Below, in pieces: positions 51,716 to 60,700 of a DNA stretch of 64,000 nucleotides. How positions within the stretch are numbered: the first letter of the stretch is position 1; each line of letters opens with the position of its first letter. The translations under genes and the position numbers were made by a program. Under the pieces are notes generated by a model. That model did not search any database. It had not been told where the DNA came from and saw nothing but the letters and a program-made list of their open reading frames with translations. Source of the stretch: a virus; the IMG/VR virus record IMGVR_UViG_3300025132_007963, positions 62,001 to 126,000 of that record; one strand, written 5' to 3'.

Positions 51716-54700
51716 TCTTCATCGTCCTTATCAACAGCATAAGCAACTTCCGCGTCAATCTTAACTAGTTCAACCAATGAGAAATAATCATACGGCCAGT
51801 TATAGCCATATTCCATAAATTGCTCGATAGTTGGTAATTTATTGGGATGATCAAATGGCAACTTATCCCTATTAATTTTTTCAAAATAGTTTGTTTCAGC
51901 TCTTTGCTTTACTTTAAAGACCATCCACTTTATTTCGTCTGCCTCTTCTGTATCCAACTCTGGCAATAATGATAAGCCGCTAGATAGATCACCTGAATAA
52001 TCATCCGTATCTAGGGGTACGGTAAAACTAGTTTTTTGAGTTATGCTTTCCCCGTCTTTGTTAAAGGAATCCTGTCCAATTTTTGGCATTAAATTTTGCC
52101 AAATTTTTGACAAGTCTTCTTGATCTAGGGTGGTATCAAACTCCATTACAAAGTATAAGAAAGGGGGCACATACGGCTTCCCTGCTGACGTTGCAACACT
52201 ATCTGAATCACCACTATATTTTAGCCAGTTCATGCTGGGTGGAAAAACATAGTCTATCATGGCGCCGGCCATTTTCTTGTATGGGTGGCCAGTACTGATC
52301 GGGGCACCTCTTTCTTGCTCAAGGCTATCTAAATATTCTTTTTTAAATTCTTTCGCATCTTTAAACTTAAAAGTAAAATTATGCACAGCTTTATAAAGTT
52401 TTTCAGGATTTGGTAATGTAAAAAATTCTTTTCCTTGATTTTTGGTCGATAGAAGTTTTCTACCGTGATCTTTGATTTGTCTAGGTTTACCGGCATATCT
52501 AAAAGGCACTGCAATAACAGCTTCCTTTATTCTTCTTTCTGTCGCTATTTGTCCCAATGGTTTTGACTGACCTTCAACAGCGCGACCGTTTTTTCTAAAG
52601 TGCAAACCAAGCAGTTTAGATAAATCACGGAAGCGGCGGCGACGTGTTCTTGGTCCCCTAAAACTAAAATTTGAAGTTTCGGCAGGTAAACCATATTGAT
52701 GCCACAAGCCTTTTGTTGTTGTTAGACCGAGTGGCAATGGAGCTGTACATGATGCATCTTTAAACGATAAACTTGGACCTTCCCATCTTGGGTGAAAAAC
52801 CGTACTAAACCTCAAGGAAGGTTGTGTTGGATCGTTACCTTGAAAGCTTTGTATAAGAGCATTTTCTGCTAGATCTAGTCCCGCTATAGATGAAGATAAC
52901 TGCATCGCGTGTGTTTTGTTTAGAGACGATAGAGCAGTAGCTGCTCTAAATCCAAGACCATGATTAAAAGCATCTGTTGCTAGTTTTTTCTTAGTTAGCT
53001 TTTGATCTCTACCTTCACCAGTAGCACCAGTCATGGCTGTTAATCTGGCGAATTGTATCTTGGGGCCACTTTCTGCAAAGCCATCTAGGGTCTTAATCTG
53101 TTGCAAGACATTTTGTACTAGCAATTCGCCGGATGGAGTGGCATAACTACCAGTTCCTGGTGTGAAAGTGTATGTGACTAAAGACCGCCCTTCGTAGTGA
53201 GGTGGTGTAAACGGTGAAAAGCCATGAGCGCCTCGTCCGCGACCAGCTTCAGAAAACATCTCGTTGTAAGGAACGTGACCAGCATCAACTGGTGGGCCAA
53301 AAGCAGACGCTCGATTATACATTGGAAAATCTCCATCAAGCGGCCTGTTCAGTTCTAATGTCATAATATATGTATTGCGCTCTCCAGTCGGATCATGATC
53401 TAGCGTGTCTGCAGTTGCTAACATGACAGGTGCGCGGTTTTCTAAAAAGAAATTCATACTTTCTGCATAAAAATTATTTGCTGCTAGTCTATATTGTGTG
53501 CCGATACCAGCACCTTCTCTTCTTCTAAGTTCTGTTAAGTTTATACTAGAAGTAAGCGCAGAAGAAGTCATAGCGTTATCAAATATAGCCAAGTTTGCAG
53601 GAGTTGAAAGCGGACCTCCTGCATAATTACCATAAATTAAATCATATGAGCGCGCTTCAGTTGCTCTCATAGCAGTGGTTGGTTGCAAAGAAGCACTTGG
53701 ATGTGGTTCGTTATCCCATATTGTCAGATAATCAGCAATGACACCATCAACTTCTTTTTCTTCACTAGATGGCAATAGCCTAGGATCTATCACTGCTTCA
53801 AAGGGTATTCTTTCCACTCTTTGTATTCCAGCATCTTGATTAACCCAGAAAGTTCTATTTAAACTATTTGCGTCACCAGTTCCAATTCTGCCACCCAAAG
53901 CACCCCAACTAGCAGAACCAATTCTTGGTATGCCATGGTCAGCCGTTTCATTAAAACTAGAACCAGTTATATAAGATGGATATTTTAATGCACCAGTTAA
54001 GTGAGCTAAGCTACCATTAGCATGTTTCAAATCAATAAATTGTGCATCGCTTAGCGTGCCGTCGAAGGTTCGATATCTTTGTTTTATTGTAGTAACATCA
54101 ACAATACCAAAACCTTTCTGGATTAATGAAGCTGTGTTTGCAGCTGTATGTGCATCATTTCCTTCACCGTGTATGTCATCTTTAAATCCCTCAAACTTTG
54201 GTTTTGTTATACTGAGATTAGCAGCACTTACACTGCCAGATAAAGTGTCACCGCTTCTAATATGATTTTGATTACGAGGGTGTCCCAATTGAGGATTGTG
54301 AAAAACCGCATGATTTAACATCGGAGATGCATCTGTCATGTTAGATTGACTAACCTCAATCCTATTGTATCCAGTATCATCGCCCATTCTATACCAGCCA
54401 ATCAAATGATTGTGAAGGCTACTACTTACAGCTGATATTGGCTGCACTGGGCCTGCACCCTTGGGACCGCCGCCGCCAAGAGCGCTGACTTGCCAGAAGT
54501 CTAAATTAGTGTTCCAAATTGTAACTTCATCTATAATAACATTCGCTGAGGTAAACAACCTACCATTAAGCCCTGTAGCAGAGCCGCTACTGCCGCTGTG
54601 AACTACTTTAGTCGATGAGAAATAGTGATTGCCTATTCTACAATCACCAGGCTTAGAACCTGCAAATATGTTGTTTTCATTAACAGTGCCACCATTATAT

Positions 54701-57700
54701 GAATAATAGCCAACTCCAGTGCCACTATAATAATTTACACTACTTCCATATCCATCTGCAGGCCATTTTGCGTAAAATGCTGGCTTCTTGCTTGATGCAT
54801 CTGTGTTTCCTAGTTTTTTAGTAAAAGCCACAAAATACCAAGTGTTAGTTTGCCAAAATGCGCCGGCATCACCACTGGTGAACTGCACATACTGACTAGC
54901 ATCACTAAGTCCCATATGTAATTCAAACCTACCTCCTCTATACGCAAACTTTAAACCATCATAATGACCATTCTTATCACAAAGTGATAAAATAGAAAAA
55001 TTATCTTCAGTAATATTATCGACAGCTCTATCTTGTGCATCTGGAAAGTATATCCAGGCTCCAACCGTTATACCGGGGTCATGAGGTGTTGGAGACAATG
55101 AGCCTGTTAGCAAGTCACCAAAGTCTGCAGAATCGCCAATTTGCACCCAATTGTTATCATTTGCTGCAAAAAGAGTACCAAATCGGTTAAAAGTTCTATC
55201 CTTTTTTGGAACAAAAATAGGATAATCAACTGATATGCCTGATTTTATGGAATTATAAGTTATACCAGGTGCAAAAAATGGTGCAATATAATTTCTAAAA
55301 CTTCCCAAGTAATTTTGTCTATTACTGGTAATTCTTTTATCAGCTGCATATGAAGAGCTAAAATATTCTGCTAATTGTAAAGTTCTTTGTACTGGATAAA
55401 AGCCCCTGTAAGGTAGTAGTTTTTTAATGGCTTTCGCTGTCAAAGTAATAGATCTTTTACTATAACCATTTTCTTTCATGGCATTATCAACAACATTAAA
55501 ATTTCTTATAAAATCCGAATTACTATACACTTTATAAAAATTTTCTTGATTCGATCTTTGATACGAGTAGTTTGCACCAGATAATTGTAGTTTTTCAGGA
55601 CAACCCTGCCAAGCCATATCACCATACCAAAACGCATCTCCGGTATACAAAGCATCAGAGCCATCACCAGTATAAGTTGTACCTGTTGCGCCGTTTGCTA
55701 ATCTATTTGAATAAGTACCAATAAACTCACTTATTCTAAATTCAGGAACCTGGGAATAGTCGCGACCCATGTGTTTAATTTGCTCGAACCAATCATCATA
55801 ATCCTTATATGGAAAAGGACTGCACCCAGATTGACTTCCAGCTTCCCATTTTGCGGCGCCGCCAAGTCTGGTGCTGCCTGCAGGACCCTGAATAATAAAT
55901 GGATTTATATCATGCTTTGAGCCTGTTGATGAATGATAAGAAATATAATTGTTATTAACAGGATCTCCAACAAAGTATAAGTTTGGCCTATCTGAATTTT
56001 CAGCAACAGGAGCGTTCCTGAACGTGATTGACGCAGTTGCTGTTAAGTTACCAGCATTGTCTTTTAGTTGCTCAACATTTATCACTGTTCTGTTAATCTG
56101 ACGAAGCAAAGCCAGCGAAGAAAAGTCCGAAGCTGAAGTTGATGGATCTTCAACTGGTGTAAAGTGCTGTACAAATTCTTTACAAATATCAGTTGGAGTG
56201 CTTACTGACGACGTTAAATTAATGAAAAACAAACTTCCAGTGTGAGGGCGCCTAACATCGGGTCCTTCTGCTGTTCTTGCAGAGCTTGATTGAAATATTA
56301 ACGTTATAAAACCATCACCGTTGTTAGTTGGGCCGGAAAAATTTGAGCCGCCTGTGCTAGTTTCATTATGCAATGCCTGAGTTGCGGGATCTGGAAAACT
56401 TGCAGATACAGAAAACGGAAACAATACAATTCCCTGTTCATCATAATCTGTTTTATCATTACTGGCAAAAGCTATTCGATAAATTACGGGAGTTTCTGGG
56501 AACTTTCTAGCATAAACTGGTGACGGCTTTGGGTCATATTTGTGCATGCCTTGCGAGGTATATCGATACGAACCCGGGTTTGAGCCAGATCTAAAGAAAT
56601 TTGAATTGTGTACCAATACCCCTTCTGGTCCAAAGTTACCTGGTGTATCTGTACCTAAATTCAATTCACCAGAAAGTCCAAAGCCAGGTTGAGCATCTAG
56701 AGGCCAAGCTGAGTTTTTATATCTGGCTCCGTGATGTTCTGGATGAAAAGGAAACAAAACTCTATGTGATCCAGAATCACGATAATGTTCGCTTGCGCCG
56801 GCTTGCGTTGGGCCAAACCTGTTAGCAACAAGATATAAGTTTCCTGCACGTGCTCCACGTTCCAAAGGCTGATTACTACTGTCCAAAAGATAAAATAATC
56901 CAGAAAAATAATCAGAAGTATTTCGAGACGGTAATCTACCGATAAAGTGTGGATGACCCAAAGTCTTACCAAAAGGCAACGTATTTACATATCCAATACC
57001 TCTAGCCGGATGTTGTGGTGTACCCATAGTATCAAACCATGCATGACTGGAGGTTGGCTCAGGCGCAAGACCATTGTTAAAATATAGATCTCCAATATCT
57101 GCAAAATATGTCTCTCCGTATTTCAATTTTTTTTCAAGAGCTTTTTGCGGATAAGCATTTGGATTACTCGACAAATATATACGGCTGAGCAACGGTAATT
57201 GGGTGGTGCTCTTTGCACCAGCCCTATCGTGTATTACCCAATCGTCAAAACGATGATCTTTTCGTGCATTTGGACTATGCGCTCTATATCTTGAATCTGC
57301 ATCCTCAAACCACCAGTCTATCTTGAACCTTTCTCTTTTTATAGTTCTAGTTTTTAGAGAGTTTTCAAAGGTTGGATAAATTGTTTGTTTTAGCATAACA
57401 AATGCTTGATCTTGAAATTCAGGCACTAGTCGACTAAGTGCTGGACTTACTCTAACCCCCTTAGCTTGAAGATCATTTATTACTGAATCTGCAAATCTAA
57501 AATTGTTTTGTTCAAGGAGGTTTTCAGATAAATTTTTAATTTGTTTTTTTGTTTCGCTTGCTATTGTTTCCTCATTCAATTCAAGCGACATAATTCGATT
57601 AAAGCCTGGGTTTGAAAACATACGATATTTGTTTTCAGGAAAATAGGGAGCTTTTTCTCTTATTACTCTATGATTGCCAATACCTCTAATATTTCTAAAA

Positions 57701-60700
57701 TCATCAACATCATCAAATGTAGTAATTCTGAAAGTCATGCCTTGAAGACGGTTAGTATTTGTTATAGCTGCAGATTCTGTAAACCTATAGTGTTGAACGT
57801 CGACGCGGGTGTCAAACCGCATCTTTCTTGCCTTACGAAGACGTTCAGACCCCTCTTCTAGAGTATGAAGCGGTATTCTTGGTCGCTGGCGCTTAAAACT
57901 ATGAAGTGTATTATTAGGCCAAGAGTACCCTCTGGTATAATTATAAAGCATGCTGTTAAGATCTTCTGGTGACCGAGTACGATCCATTATCTTATTCATT
58001 GCGCTACCAACTGGGAACATAAGCTTATCGTGCCCTAAAGTGCTAACCACTGCTGGAGCATAAATATTATTTTTTCTTAAAAATCTTGCTACCTTATTAT
58101 CTTGGCCAACTCTGATCTGCTTCCAGGATGGCCATCCATAGGGGCCTTGTCTATTTAATATTAGACCGTTTAGCAGTATAACATCTCCTTGATCACCGTA
58201 TCCTGCCCTGGTTGTGACAGCTCTAACTTTTCTAGTAAGGTTCAGGCCTGCAAAGTTTGTATCGTTTAAATAACCAAGAGTAGGGTAAGAGCCGCCTGAT
58301 TTAATATTAGTTATAAAGGCTGAGCCCGACATGTCATTTGCAAAATCACGTCCAGTGCCTTCAGTAATTTCTGACCCTACTCTGAGAGGTCCAATATCCG
58401 GATCGAAGCCCAAAGTATTATTATCGGATCCACTGATTGGATCAACAATAATTGCATTAGATCCCCAAAATCCAACGGGGATAAAATTACCGAAAGAAGC
58501 GTTGCCCACGCTATCTGCATATTTTTCAAAATAAGGTCTACTATTAAAATCAAAAGACTGTTGACCGAAACCGGAGAATTTACCACCACCAACATCGCTA
58601 GCGCTGACAAAAGTAAGTTCAGTCTGTTCTTGGCTTTTTACATGTGAAGATGTTTGATAACCAGAGTTTGCTCCGATTGGAATTGTAAAATCATGAGAGT
58701 ATCCAATAAACGAACTTGTTGTTTCAAGAGCAGACGAAGTTATCCAAAGATAGTTCAAATCAGATTGTGGTATCTGCCTTTGGATAAATGCATTATTGTT
58801 CTGATCTCTTACTCCAGTTTCAAGAAATGTATCTTTGTCTGTGGGTAAATAAGTTGTGTTTCTATAAGTTTTGTGAAAAGATGCAGTGTTAGCGTTTGTT
58901 GTTACATAATTTTTCCTAGCTGCAATCGTTAAAAATGAATCTAAAGGATACCTTACAGAAAGATTTCTATAATTCATAGTATTGAAGACAGAATATTGAG
59001 TTGTTTGAAAATCTAATTCTGGACCACCTTGAGAATCGCCCATTGTTTTAGGATCACCGGGTGCTGAAAATCTAGATATGATTACATTTTTTCTTATAGG
59101 TCTAGATAATTTTGTTCTATCTCTCAATCCTAACACAAGATCAGAAGAACCAGAAACTGATAGGTCGACCACAGATCCAGTTCTTATTAGAAACACCGGA
59201 CTAACATCTACGCTAGTCCCTTGTACTATTTCGTAATCATGTGTGTAGTTGCCAAGGTTTAAACTACTTGTTGTTGTTTTGATGTTTCTTATATTGACAG
59301 GTCGTTTTGCCAAAGGGTCTCTCAGTACATGAGTTCTACCAGCTATAGAGCCTGTTAACGATGGATTATCTTTTTCTTGTTGATCCGGACCCAATACAAA
59401 AAGTTGACTATTTGAAGCAGAAATATAAAAAGCTTCTACTCTGTCTATGTGTGTATCCAAGCCCTTAATGCCTGCTTTCGGCTTTTTAAGAGAAGGACCC
59501 AGACTTTCACTATGATTGATCTCCACGTGCCTATGGAAATGTCCACCGACATGAAACTCAGTAAATGGAGATTGCATTGGTATTTCTCTATCTTCACCAT
59601 AAGCGTCAGAGTGCAAGTTTGTTATATCAACACCTTGCTTAAACCGATCAAACAATTCTGCCTTATAATCTGTTGGTGCATCAACAGAGCTACTGTATAT
59701 ACTAAATGGCGCTATAGTATTAATATCATGATCTTTGTTTGTATTACTTATATCAGCTGGGCCACGTGCTTTCTTCTTTTCAAAAATATTATTATTAACA
59801 ATTAATTTTGGTCTGAGAACATCATCTCGATCAGGCCCAAAGTCTAAATCAGCTGCATTTATTTTTATAAAATCTTTATTATTAGGGTTAGTTGTGCTTA
59901 AATAAAAATCTTTCTTTTTATTTAAATGAAAATTATCACCAGAGTGAATAACTGGATCAAGCTGCACTACAAGTCGATAGGGCTTGCTGAGCGCCCGGGC
60001 AGCAAAAGTGTTGCCTGAAACTTGCGTGTTTATAGCTTTTCTTAATTTTTCCCTATCTGCATCTACGGCTTCATCGCCTGTACTCACTGATACATCTGTA
60101 CGCTCTACTCTGTTTTTCCACCAAAAAGTATTTTTGCTTTGATCTAAGCCTGCACTACCAGTCGGTGCATATATTCCTGTGTGAGTTTCTAATGGAGCAT
60201 GACCAAATTTCCAATTATATAAAAGCTCATTAATACCGGCAGCACCGGGATGGTTTTCTGGATCTTCTTGTTTCTTCTCTAGAAATGGAAGTTTTGACCA
60301 ATACTTATTTCTTTCTAGTGCATGACTTTCTATTACGTTTCTAATATCATCTGACATATTTGCAGTTGCAGGACGTAATTGATCTACTACGTCAGATATT
60401 GATTGATCAACCCATTTATAAAATTCTATATATCTTTCTACATCTGGTGTATTTTCAATATTATTGAAAAACAATTGCCTTAGATGTTCCATGGATTTAT
60501 ATTGTTGACGATATCTGTGAATTGGATCACCGATTAAATTATTAAATTCTCTTACAGTTGCAAACATATCTATCATTTCATCGGAGATGCCTTGATACAT
60601 GCTCTTCTCTAAAGAAAAGTGATGATTTACCGGTCTTGTTTCCCTTGTAAACGTAACATCATCTCTGCTTGGAACTCTTATCATGTCAGAGCTATGTACA

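Noticed and set aside
59449-59805. 118-codon plus-strand open frame inside the giant gene
   Set aside because: It is antisense to a continuous 3962-codon gene with recognisable domains. The predicted peptide has no family resemblance and no upstream ribosome site.
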